Source of the DNA: Heligmosomoides polygyrus polygyrus | Taxonomy: Eukaryota > Nematoda > Chromadorea > Rhabditida > Heligmosomidae | Assembly: GCA_947396885.1 (NCBI GenBank) | Contig: OX377204.1 | Location: forward strand, 90,778,728 to 90,842,727 | Length of the DNA stretch: 64,000 bases | Reading direction: 5' to 3' | The notes under the pieces: model-generated | The model's input: the letters and a program-made list of their open reading frames with translations, nothing else | Databases searched by the model: none | Told to the model about the DNA's origin: nothing | Shown here: one piece after another, positions 48,371 through 59,400 of the stretch | How positions within the stretch are numbered: position 1 is the stretch's first letter | How the letters are laid out: the number at the start of each line of letters is the position of its first letter | Translations under genes and position numbers: made by a program

Positions 48371-51300
48371 ATGCCCTGCAAAAATTGCAAAAATGGCAAC
48401 GGTTCCAGCGTCAGGCCCAGGTTGACAGGCCGGCTGATGAAGAAACCTCGTCACAAAACCATGATCACAAGTCGCAATAGAATCAGTGTAAAGGCTAGGA
48501 CGTCACCCGGAAGTGGCGCACAGAACCCCCGCCCGAGTTCTGTGGTCAGTATGCGAGGGCTACCGAGGGCCGAACGACCTCGGCTAAAGAAGCTAGTTCG
48601 ACTGGGGACTCTGAATGTGGGAACGCTGACCGGGAGATCTAGGGAAGTGGCTGACCTGATGAAGCGCAGAAGGATACAAGTCCTGTGTCTGCAGGAAACG
48701 CGATGGAAAGGGGCGAAAACCAAGGAGATCGGAGAAGGGGTCAAGCTGTACTACAACGGAGAGGACACCAAGAGGAACGGGGTAGGGATAGCTGTCGCGG
48801 AGTCCCTCAAGGATTCAGTAGCGGCTGTCCAAAGAATAAACGACCGCATCATGTCACTACGGCTGGACACGAAGGAGGGTTACTGGACCATCATGTCTGT
48901 CTACGCTCCGCAGACCGGATGCTCCGAGCACGACAAGGATGACTTCTACCTCTCGCTCGAGGAAGCCATAAGGTCCGTACCAGAAGGCGACTACCTCTCC
49001 ATAGCAGGGGACATGAACGGGCATGTGGGGAGTGGCAGAAGAGGAGTGGAAAGGGTTCATGGAGGAAAAGGGATCGGCCTGGTAAACCCGGATGGAGAAC
49101 GAATTCTGGATCTGGCTATCGCCCACGACCTGGCTGTCTGTAGCACCTTCTTCGCGAAGAGGGAGAGCCAGAAGGTGACCTATGCTAGCGGAGGAAGAAG
49201 AACTGAGGTCGACCACATCCTGGTTCGAAGGGCTGCCCTGAAAACAGTCCGGAATGTGAAGGTCATTCCGGGAGAAGACGTGGCATCACAGCACAGACCC
49301 TTGGTAGCCGACCTTAGCATACCTCTACCCACCAGGCCCAAAGTGAGGACGGAACCCAGGATCCGATGGTGGAGACTGCGCGGTTCAGAGCGGAACGAGC
49401 TACGAAGGGCAGTGCTCGAAGCAGGCCTTCCAGATCCAGCTGGTCCCGTGAATGAGACCTGGAGGAGGGTAGCCGAAACAATCCTGAGATGTGCCAAGGA
49501 AACCCTGGGAGAAACAAAAGGAGGAACCAGAGGGGATAAATCGGCATGGTTCTGGAACGAAGAGGTGCAGGCTGCGGTGAAGAGGAAGAAGGAGGCCAAC
49601 AAGCTGTGGCAGAAGACGAGGGCACCCGAGCATCTCACAGCCTACAGGAAGCTAAAGAGGCTAGCAAAAACAGCTGTAGCGAAGGCAAAACACGCGGAAA
49701 TGGATGCCCTGTACGAGAAACTAGACGGACCAGAGGAAGAGAAGTTCGCCATCCGCCTGGCCAAGGCGCGTCATAGAGCTAGCCTCGACATTCGAGTAGT
49801 GAAGACTGTAAAGAGTGCTGACGGTAGAGTGTTACGGAAGCCGGTCGAGGTCAGAAAGAGATGGGAGGAGTACTTCAAGGAACTCCTGAACGAAGAGTTC
49901 CCTCGTCGGGAGGCCGAGGAAGAACAGCCAACGGAAGGACCCATCCCACCCTGGACGCAAGAAGAGGTTCGCAAGGCCATACGGAAGATGAAACTCGGAA
50001 AGGCAGCAGGGCCTGACGGTGTGCCAGTAGAGGCTTGGAAGGTGCTCGGGAACCTCGGAATCAACTGGCTGACGCAGTTCCTCAACAGAATCACGAAAGA
50101 AGGTAAGATGCCGGATGACAGGAGGAACAGCACCATAGTCCCCATCTTCAAGCAGAAGGGAGACGCTTCCGAATGCTCCAACTACCGAGGGATAAAACTG
50201 ATCTCACACACGATGAAGATCTACGAACGACTGGTAGACTCAAGGCTGAGGGAGATGGTACCCATCTCCCAGGTGCAGTGGGGCTTCATGCCTGAGAGGT
50301 CCACCACAGACGCCATCTTCATCGCTCGTCAGGTGATGGAGAAATATCGGGAGAAACGAAAACCCTGCTACCTGGCATTCCTGGATCTGGAGAAGGCCTA
50401 CGACAGGCTAGCTCGGACCGTAATCTGGAATTCTCTTCGAGGGAGGGGTGTCCCGGAACGTCTGATCACGGTCATAAGGGACATGTACGAGGGCTCGAAA
50501 GCGGCGATACGATCTCCACACGGGGTGACAAGGAAAGTGGACATCACAGTGGGGGTACACCAAGGGTCGGCTCTGAGCCCGTTCCTCTTTCTGCTGACGC
50601 TTGACTCTATAGTGAACCACCTTGAGAAAGGCCCTCTCAGAACGATCCTCTACGCGGACGACATCGCCCTAGTAGCCGACAACCAGGAGGAGCTGGAGGA
50701 GAAGGTGCAGCTGTTGCAGAGAGCCCTTGCGGACAACGGCCTACGGCTGAACGTGAAGAAGACGAAGTTCATCAGCTCTGGGCAGTGGGCTGGATCGATC
50801 CTAGACTGCCAAGGAGAAACGATAGAGAGGGTGGAAGAATTCCGCTACCTCGGAAGTGACCTATCCGAGGAAGGAAGTGTGGACCAGGCGGTCAGGGGAC
50901 GGATAAACGCAGCCTGGCTCAAGTGGAGGGAGTCCACAGGGATCCTCTGCGACCGTAGATGCTCCAGGACGCTCAAAGGCAAGCTCTATAGAACAGCTGT
51001 AAGACCTGCCCTCCTCTACGGCAGTGAGTGCTGGGCCCTGGGTAAGGCGCAGGAGCGGCAACTGCACGCGGCAGAGATGAGGATGCTGAGGTGGGCATGT
51101 GGATGGACCCGTCGGGACAGGGTGCGAAACGAGGATGTTAGGGCAGTGATGAAGACTGCCCCGATCCAGCTGAAGATGAGGGAGCAGCGCCTAAGGTGGT
51201 ACGGACACGTCCTCAGAAGGCCAGAGAATCACCCCGTAAGGTTGGCCCTAGATTACGAGGCACCCGGAAAGCGTCCGAGAGGAGCCCCTAGGAAAAGATG

Positions 51301-51418
51301 GAAGGACGTCATCAAGAGAGATCTCGCCGAAGTCGGCGCCACGGCAGATGACGCCCTTGATAGGATGAGGTGGCGACAGATCACAAGAACAGCGGACCCT
51401 GCGACTGCGCGGGACTAA
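48371..51418 (+). CDS. RTE-like LINE polyprotein (APE endonuclease and reverse transcriptase)
   Basis: The frame is open from 48266, but ATG 48371 is the first methionine inside the element, giving 1015 residues; the first 35 codons would come from flank and the tRNA-like head. From residue about 75 there is an APE-type endonuclease: RLGTLNVGTLTG, LCLQETRWKG (catalytic Glu), SVYAPQTG, AGDMNGHVG (Asp/Asn pair) and VDHILV (C-terminal His region). The reverse transcriptase follows with GKAAGPDGVP, NYRGIKLIS, FLDLEKAYDRL, VHQGSALSPFLF and the catalytic YADDIALVA. The C terminus has RLRWYGHVLRRPEN and a basic KRPRGAPRKRWKD block. It nicks target DNA and copies the element RNA in place; it may also mobilise SINEs. 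No disabling change is seen. Confidence 0.95.
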   Translation: MPCKNCKNGNGSSVRPRLTGRLMKKPRHKTMITSRNRISVKARTSPGSGAQNPRPSSVVSMRGLPRAERPRLKKLVRLGTLNVGTLTGRSREVADLMKRRRIQVLCLQETRWKGAKTKEIGEGVKLYYNGEDTKRNGVGIAVAESLKDSVAAVQRINDRIMSLRLDTKEGYWTIMSVYAPQTGCSEHDKDDFYLSLEEAIRSVPEGDYLSIAGDMNGHVGSGRRGVERVHGGKGIGLVNPDGERILDLAIAHDLAVCSTFFAKRESQKVTYASGGRRTEVDHILVRRAALKTVRNVKVIPGEDVASQHRPLVADLSIPLPTRPKVRTEPRIRWWRLRGSERNELRRAVLEAGLPDPAGPVNETWRRVAETILRCAKETLGETKGGTRGDKSAWFWNEEVQAAVKRKKEANKLWQKTRAPEHLTAYRKLKRLAKTAVAKAKHAEMDALYEKLDGPEEEKFAIRLAKARHRASLDIRVVKTVKSADGRVLRKPVEVRKRWEEYFKELLNEEFPRREAEEEQPTEGPIPPWTQEEVRKAIRKMKLGKAAGPDGVPVEAWKVLGNLGINWLTQFLNRITKEGKMPDDRRNSTIVPIFKQKGDASECSNYRGIKLISHTMKIYERLVDSRLREMVPISQVQWGFMPERSTTDAIFIARQVMEKYREKRKPCYLAFLDLEKAYDRLARTVIWNSLRGRGVPERLITVIRDMYEGSKAAIRSPHGVTRKVDITVGVHQGSALSPFLFLLTLDSIVNHLEKGPLRTILYADDIALVADNQEELEEKVQLLQRALADNGLRLNVKKTKFISSGQWAGSILDCQGETIERVEEFRYLGSDLSEEGSVDQAVRGRINAAWLKWRESTGILCDRRCSRTLKGKLYRTAVRPALLYGSECWALGKAQERQLHAAEMRMLRWACGWTRRDRVRNEDVRAVMKTAPIQLKMREQRLRWYGHVLRRPENHPVRLALDYEAPGKRPRGAPRKRWKDVIKRDLAEVGATADDALDRMRWRQITRTADPATARD

Positions 51419-51458
51419 ACGCTCAGGAGAAGAAGAAGAAGAAGAAAGCTGCTGTGGT

Positions 51459-52040
51459 CCAACAATAGAGTGGTAAAAACTAAAAAAGGGATTAGTGAGA
51501 TGTTTTTGAAACGTTCAGCTTCAGCTACACTCGCTTTGCGACCTGGGAGGTGTTCTCCAAAAGCGATACGAACTCCAGAATCACCTGCCGTTCCGTTGAT
51601 CATCGAGTTGATCGAGTCTCCGGGAGAGAAGGCCTCCGTAGTGCCGAGCTTCGTCGACGTTTGAAGGTGAGAGATGCTGTTACATGGGCCAAGTCGACGA
51701 ACATTAGGTTGATCACGTAATGCACTTCGCGGACACCCGATGGACAAGAGCCGTCATCGACTGGATTCCGCGGAATGTCAAGAGAACACCAACACGCTCA
51801 TCAACGCGTTGGTCGGACTTCTTCATGAAAGCCCGGAATGATCTTTTCGCTTTTCTTATACGCGTTTCGTGTCCCTCGAGCGAGATCCATCCATTGATCC
51901 ATTGGAGCATTCTGGCACGCGACATGGACGAATGGAGACGCTGCTGGCGCCCGCTCGAGCATCTCATTGATGAACGGGACGAAAGGCGACAGGTGGTACA
52001 CGTGGTGCTCACCTGTATGAATGTATTGTTCTGAGAAAAC
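51459..52040 (+). mobile_element. Older RTE-like LINE fragment (second family), degraded
   Basis: In shifting frames: REGLRSAELRRRLKVRDAVT (about 51627-51690), then TRWTRAVIDWIPRNVKRTPT and RSSTRWSDFF, then WSILARDMDEWRRCWRPLEH. This is the C-terminal end of the family seen at 9150-9745 (GLRSSELRE, RPPTRWADSF). The intact LINE inserted immediately upstream. The minus-strand frame 51415-51747 across it is a shadow. Confidence 0.75.
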
Positions 52041-52244
52041 GAATTACAGTCTTGAAATCTTTATTAAAAACAGGTAGACTGAGGTCTGGGCAAACCCGAT
52101 TCGGAGAAAATACTTGAGGTAGCGAAGCACGTTGTGCTTCAGAAGCTGTTAAAACCAGATTGGTTAGTGCATCGGATAGGAGATACTACACACTGCTACC
52201 CATATTCTCAGAGGCCTATGTAAGGGCTGCGATGAAGTTGACAA

Positions 52245-52367
52245 TCAGTAGGGGTTTGTCTCAGTGATGCTGTCGCATTCGTTTTCTGTCACGCATCTTC
52301 CATTGGCGTCACGGAAGAAACCAACGTTGCACTGGCATTTCGGCGGTCCACACAGAAGAATGCAGAT
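52245..52367 (-). CDS. Gene A last exon: second half of TIL domain and stop
   Basis: On minus, acceptor TTGAATTCCAG precedes 52367 in phase 0; the frame runs 40 codons to TGA at 52247-52245. The product is ICILLCGPPKCQCNVGFFRD, then ANGRCVTENECD and SITETNPY. It supplies cysteines 5-10, with the CxC..GFFR motif. The C5-C6 loop is C-I-L-L-C, predicting P1 Leu (chymotrypsin/elastase-like). Confidence 0.9.
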   Translation of the reverse strand: MCILLCGPPKCQCNVGFFRDANGRCVTENECDSITETNPY

Positions 52368-55300
52368 CTGGAATTCAAGCCATTTCGTCCCATTGAGAAC
52401 ATGATTATTCGCTTAAAAAAGTTCACTAATCATCACTGAAGTATCATATTCATAATTATGGCTCCAAAGAGGTCAAGTGTTAACGACAAATGAAGGTATA
52501 GTATTTAGCTTGACCATATTGGTGGAGCACAAGGACCATTGAGACAAGACTAGCTGGCTCTTTCGATAGGTAAGGTAATAACAGGCGGGAGCGTGTAGAG
52601 CAGTCGGCGGAGGTGCCAGGTGTCGCTTGCACCCAATAACAGGTTACTGGTCCGGATTTTCCCCAGGCCAATCAAGCCTTCCGTCCCTCCGGGGTCGGTG
52701 GATTGGGACTAGACTTGTCCGGGACGGATAAATCACTGATTCTTCCATCGGCTGGCTACAGCAAATCATTGTATGGTCAAATACGCATTCCAATCGTCGC
52801 CACGACATCCCGCAGAAGTAGAATGCGTGGCGCACCCTGGAAATAATTGAGTAATGCCGTTCTTTATCCCTTTATTCCTATAGTGATGGCAATTTGAATG
52901 CGTAGTGATCCTATACACGACCTTCAGTTGCCATTGAGAAGTCAGTGCTTTATCCTTCGCAGTCTGCTGCCAGCTCACCGAACACGGGAAATCGAATGCC
53001 TAGCAAGCCTGGGTGAGAAATCCGAACCAAAAAGCCGTCAATAAGGTGCACGCGGCAGCATGCGCCTTGTCTGACTGCGCTCCATATGCCGAAAACCACA
53101 CAAGCATTGAATGAATCAAGCACCAAATACTGCTCTTTTAGAACGACCTTGAATTTTACCCGTCTCAACGAATCGAATATTGAGCATCACCAAGGTTCCT
53201 CCAAGGATCTTTAAAGCAGCTCTCAGAACCACATCTGTGCACTGTGTGAGTCATGTTTCAAGGAGACTACTCCTTCCCTAAGGTGTGGAAAATGAGTCTT
53301 GTTATTATCTACCCGTTTTTGGTAAAGCGTAACTACTTTAAAGAATGGTTTTGACGTAGAGCAGGTGTTATGAGCAGCAAGTCGCCTGAGGAAACTCACC
53401 GGAGTCTTGTTGGCACAGCTCGGCTCACAACGGCTAGAGCAATCCTTGAAGGTCTCGAACGCTCTGCATTTATTGTCCTGTGGGGGAGTGTAGCACTCAC
53501 CAATTGGGTCACTGAAATGGCTTCTCTTTTCGTCTGCAACCTGATTTTTCGTAAATAATTTACAATAGAAGTGAAAGGATAAGGATAAAGGACAGCGTTA
53601 CTCAATCCCTTCTGGGGTGCGCCAGCGCATTCTACTTCTACGGGATGTCGTGAAGGCGACATGAATGCGTATTTGGCCATACAATGACTTCCGTTGGCCA
53701 GCCGATGAACAAGCCAGCGCTTTTATCCTTCCCAGACAGGTCTGGTACCAATTCACCGACCCTGGAGGGATGGAAGGCTTGGTTGGCCTGGGCGGGAAAT
53801 CCAAACCAGAAACCTGGTATCGGGTGCACGCGGCAGTCGCGCCTCCTCCGACTGCGCTACACGCGCCCAGAAATGAAAGACGTAGAGTAAATCGTCTTGG
53901 TGAAATAATTCATTTTTCAAGGTGAATTTTATAAAATTTTAATTTTTTTCGAGAAAAATAGTGGCAGAATAAGAAGAGTAGATCACTCCATGCACTCGTC
54001 TATCTCGTTCCATTTGATTGCTAATTTTTTAATTAATTCAGCTTTTTCAAGTTTTAATTTTCTTCAAGTAAATAATAGTTCTACATTTTTCCAAGCCAGA
54101 GGCTACGTTGAAAAATGGTAAAAAATAGGCAGCACCGTGCTGTTTCTAGAATTAGATTTACATGATGTGCTGCAGAAGTCCGACCTAGGAAGCTGAAAAA
54201 TCACCACGGTGCTCGTTTACACACAACCTCCTTTGACGGATGGAAATGAAAAACGTAGAGTAAATCGACTTGGTAAAATATCTCGTTTTTTTGAAGGTGA
54301 AGTATTTCTAGAATTAGATTTACATGAAGCAGTCCGACTTCGGAAGCTGAAAAGTAAATCGACTTGGTGAAATAACTCATTTTTCAAAGCGAATTTTATG
54401 AAATTTTTATTTTTTCGAGAAAAATAGTGGTAGAATAAGACAACTCACCACGGTGGTCGTTTACACACGACCTGCTTCACGCGACACTCCGATCCAACAA
54501 GGCAAGTGGTTGCCGCACATGGGTTATATGCCTCTAAAGCAGCACCATGAAATCCGAGAGCAACCTCTGAAGGTGTTTAACTCCAAAAAATCAATGCGAG
54601 TAACCTCTTCATTTCTGGACTAGTACCTGTAGTTGTTGCCGTTGTCGTGGTTTCCTCGTCTGGTTGGCAACGAACCAGACATCTTGTGCCTTTCGCGCAG
54701 TGGAATTGCGAACACAGCGGGAGTTCCGGTTCTAAAACACCGAGTTCAAACTTCCAGTATTACGCTCGTACTTAGCAGCCAATAATTATGAAAAAAGGGG
54801 CGCTTGGAAGCGCAGTCTTAGCAGGCGCCTGCGCTCCAATCCAACGTCCTTTCGTCGAATTGCCCGCCCAGGCCAAAAAAGGGTCGTGACGGAGCGCGGC
54901 GAACGTCACGAACGAAGGGGGGGGGGGGAGGCTACTCAATTCTCGAATCCTATATGTTATCGATCAATTTCCACATTGAATATTATAAATTTCTACATCG
55001 TTTACTACCAATTTCTACACCGGGTTTCTTAATGCAGTCGTTTTATTCGATTTGTTTGAGTGAAAAAAGCAGCAAAACCTTAAGAAAAGTTCAAAAAAGT
55101 AAAATGAATGAAATATACACTAACCCTTCTTAATGCATGAAACTGCTGGCTCAGGACAGGGGAACTTGATGCAGTTGATTTGCAGACATTCTTCGCCAGC
55201 CGGACACTTCTTCGTGGCACACGTTTCCAGCTTAGGAGCAACAGCTAAGGAATTTTAGAGTCAGCAAAGCAGCTATGCTTAATTTAGAGTCGAGAATTAA

Positions 55301-56371
55301 GAGTCTATGTACCACTACCAATGAGTTTAAGTATTTTTATAATAGGTACCTGCAGCGGAGGCGAAGGTTTGAGGCCCGCCGAAGGGTACACACTCGGTTT
55401 GACGGGTGAAGCACGGCGGCACGAACGGGCAGATCACTCGGCCGAGAACGCAGTTCGTGCCAGGAGGACAGTTCATTGCGGAGCATGGCGTGATTGAAAC
55501 TGAAATTGTTCAGAGGATTATCTCATTCAGAGTGCATCATGAACTTCGCTTCAAATGCAGGGTGTCTCATACAAATTTATGCTCTATTTGTAAGGTGCTA
55601 ACTTTGCTCACAGTAAAGGTACTAAAGAATTAAAAGTTTGTGTGAAAGCTTGAGAAAATATAAATTTTATGACATATGGGTGATATGGATATGGATTGCG
55701 CCATGTACTCTTCTGAATTCCTGCGATTTGCGCTCGATTGATTGTTTTTCGCTTGAATGTTTGTTACAATTTTTCCACAAAGTGGCTTCATCGGTAAAAT
55801 TGTGGTTTTTTAAAGGCATGAAACCACTGCCACTAGTGAAGGTTATAAAGATGTTTGAGACTCATATAGAAGCACAGGATAACAAGATTTCTACAAAATA
55901 GCCAAAATGGAAATAGTCAAAATAGTCAAGATTGCGCCATGCACAGGCCTGAAAAATTGTATTTCAGGCTCTAAATTTGTATCGTACGGGCGCGTGTAGC
56001 GCAGTCGGAGGAGGCGCCGGCTGTCGCTTGCACCCGATATAAGGTTCCTGGTTCGTTTCCCGCCCAGGCCAACCAAGCCCTCCATCCCTCCAGGGTCGGT
56101 GAATTGGTTCCAGGCGTGTCTGGGAAGGATAGAGCGCTGACTTGTTCATCGGCTTGCCACCGGGATTGAGTAACACCGTCCAGTATCCTTTGTCATCCTT
56201 ATAAATTTGTCTCGTGTCCGTGTTAATTTGGCGCGAGTGGGTGGTGCTTCAGAGAAGTAGCCGCTGAATCGCCTCTGCACTTCGACGATGTTTTCGAACC
56301 TCCAGTAGCATTCCAGAATAAACTTCTTCTCCACAGGGAAGCTTAGAGCCTGGCATGGCTATTGTTGTAAG

Positions 56372-56418
<47 letters not shown>

Positions 56419-59400
56419 GGTGGCCCATAAGTCCTGCAACAAAATTAGGAGACCTTATTGGTTGTCTTTTTCCAATTGCAAAAAAAACTGCATACCAACA
56501 GTTATGTAGCATATACTTAGTGCTATACTTCTGGAAAGTATCATGGTTGTAGCTGCTCTTATTACAAGTAACGCAGTCTCATGTAAAACTACCGAAAATT
56601 CTTCTCTGGCCCGTGGTGGGGCGCTTCCGTTCCGATGTGACTAAATTTCGGAAGATTGGTTGTTGAACATGCAGTATGACGGTATTGTGTAGGGCAGTGC
56701 AGAGGCTTCTCAAGAGTGAACATTGGATGAACGGGTCTGAACTACAGTAGAAGAACGCTATTGATTTTCTGATCATACAGGATGCAGCAACCAGCTGGAA
56801 CAAATTCAATATTCAGCCGTGTGCGTAATCTATTACTAAGCAATATGTTGTTTCTAGAAAACTACAAGGAAAGCTCTACAAGTCCGCAAGTGAGATGAAG
56901 ACTCAGCTATGAGGAGAAGAGAGTAGAAGGAAAAATTTGTAAGCGCAGTTGGAGGGCGTCGTTCGAAATGGATATTCAGCCTGTGCCTCATTTGATGAAA
57001 AATTTCTCAAAGTCGAGCGATCCCAGAAAGGTCAAAATAACAGTGCGTTTAATGCTACCTTTGCGGGAACCTGATGATATGAAAACAACGGCCACGCATG
57101 GCAAGTTTTTGTCATACACGATATTCCAAAATGTCTCCCCACACTCCACATGTTTTTGTGTAAAAATAGTGAAAATCAATAAAAATGTTCGTTTGATGGG
57201 GATAAAAACCTAACACCATATATTAGAGACTCAATCGCGCTGTTTAAAGGCAAAATGCACATTCTGGTAAAGCAAAAGAAAAGGACGTGGTAGCGGTTCT
57301 CAGTCCATCTGCAAAATATTGCACCTGCGAAAGACTAGCTGTAAAATTCCTAAATCTTTAGATTTTCAATCTTTGTTTATTAACCTTCCTAAAGAAAATG
57401 TCTTGCTCTATAAAGCCTGGAAAACTATTGTTCAATATCTTCTTTGGAACGAATAAGAAGTAAAACTCCGTAAGAGGGGCTGCGACGTGAGCTGCAAAGC
57501 AACCCACACGATCTGAAGGCTCTTATCAATCCAGGAGTGGTCCCTTATGAATAATACCGCTCCACCATAATCTACAAACCATGGGCAAACATGGTTCAAA
57601 AATGTACCAAAGTTAGTGCATTCTTAGCCTTTTTATACGCCTATGTTTTTGTTGCAGGACTTATGGGCCACCCTGTAGAGAGAGGGCGTTATAGAGCGAT
57701 TGGTGTTAATCAATCGAGTATGAAATGCAAGATTTCCGGCGAGGGCATGGCGTAATCTTGGTTATTTGCGTGCCACAAAAGTCTCGTTACCCTGTGCTTT
57801 TACATGTGCTTCAAATATCGTTAAAAGCTTCTATGGCAGCAAGAAAAAGGTATTGAACTATTGAGGCCCTCCACCTATGTGGATAGGGCGCAGTAATCTG
57901 AAACAATTTGCACTGCCGTTCATGAAGAACTCAGGAGTCGAGAAGAAGAAAGCGAACTAGTGGGACATAGATGCTTCCAAGAAAGCGGCACACTTCAGCA
58001 GTGAAACTCTTGAATTGGAGTTGCTCAGTTCGCGCGAGTCACCGATCGCTATGGCAAAGTTGAGCTGTAGATGGAGTTTTGCAGTTAAGGGAAGAAGTTT
58101 TCGACAGTTGTACCTTGCTGACTGGGGCGCAGTCGGAGGCGCCAGCTCTCTCATGTGCACGATTCCAGGTTCTTGGTTCGGGTTTTCAGCACAGGCCAGA
58201 TCTTCCATTCCTCCGGGGTCGATGAATAGGTACCAGAGCTGTCTACGATTGGTAAAACGCTGGCTCCTCTATCTGCTGGTCACTGCAAGGCATTGTTCTG
58301 GCTAAATCAGCAGTCATATTACATCTACCTACTACATATATCCCGCAAAAGTAGAATGCGTGGCGCACCCCAAATAAGGGTTGATTAACGTCTCCCTTTA
58401 CTCTTATTTTGTTAGCAATGACTGCTTTGGCTTTTCAGCTATTCGATCAGGATTTACATTAAGAGAAGGGAAGAGCCCTATTGCTCTACCAGTTCGACGT
58501 CTGCAGGGTATTTCTATGTTGTCTTCGTCTTTAACACTTTGGAATCTAAGGTGAATGCCAGAAAGCGAATCCAATTCTGATTCTTGTTGGCGCTTTTCAA
58601 TTCGCTTTATTGTTTACTTTATAATTGCATTTTTCGATACAGCAGTTATTACTTCACTATTATAATATTTATATTGTGGTTCTCCAAGAAGAATTTAATT
58701 TAAATGTGCTCCAGTGTGATACTTACAGCTAATTTCTTTCTCCTTTGAATGATTGAAGTCTTGGGATCTTCAAAAAAACGATTGGGGGACAGAGCGCTAC
58801 AGGAGTGTACTTTATTCACCGTATGAGCGCGCTGAGGAAGATTGAAGCTAATAATTGCCTCTAAATCAACTCACCTTTCTTGACACACTTTGGAGGTGGC
58901 TGCGGACATGGAGCTCGGATGCAGAAAATGGTCTCCTGCTGGCATTCGGTTCCAGGTGGGCATTTTTTCGTGGCGCACGTCTCTTGTGGTGACCCTGGAA
59001 GAAAACCAGTCCCCACTAGATACACGTATAAAAACTCCCCCACAAGTGCATATTATACGTGATCGGCTAAGCTAACAGACCAACCACGGGACATCCCGAG
59101 TACCAAAGGCGACGAATTTGAAAGCTCATGGTGTTTATTCAGCTGCTAATTAGTCGTTGGTGCAGTGCGTGTTGTTCTTCTGTGACAAACTATTCCAGAG
59201 AATCTGCGCCCCGTCGACGTTTGATGCCTTATTCTTCATAGATGGCGTCTGGCCAGGGACATACTTCTAGGATTCTGGATACTTCATCCAAACCTACTCG
59301 GATACGTCTCAGTAAACTCTATGTAAAAGACAACCAAGGAGATAAGAACACCTTAGTCGGACCGTTCTTAACGGTCACTTCAGTACGTCTGCAGCCAGCA

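Larger units (their letters stand above)
48290..51444 (+). mobile_element. Intact RTE-like LINE with 14-bp target-site duplication
   Basis: The element is bounded by an exact 14-bp duplication AAAGCTGCTGTGGT at 48276-48289 and 51445-51458. It starts with a tRNA-like head (48290-48367), carries one uninterrupted ORF (48371-51418) and ends with an AAG/GAA repeat, as in the fragment at 1-429. The length of about 3.16 kb and single APE-RT ORF match RTE-type LINEs. Perfect duplication and open ORF mean recent insertion. It landed next to or inside an older LINE remnant (51459-52040). Confidence 0.95.

Noticed and set aside
49180..50181. Several minus-strand open frames of 100-150 codons
   Set aside because: They are antisense shadows of the intact LINE ORF with high-GC codons.
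51415..51747. Minus-strand 110-codon frame that looks protein-like
   Set aside because: The plus strand here encodes a recognisable LINE C terminus in shifting frames; no splice sites support the minus reading.
56373..56415. AT repeat considered as part of a transposon end
   Set aside because: The inverted ends begin after it; it is a simple repeat used as a TA target.
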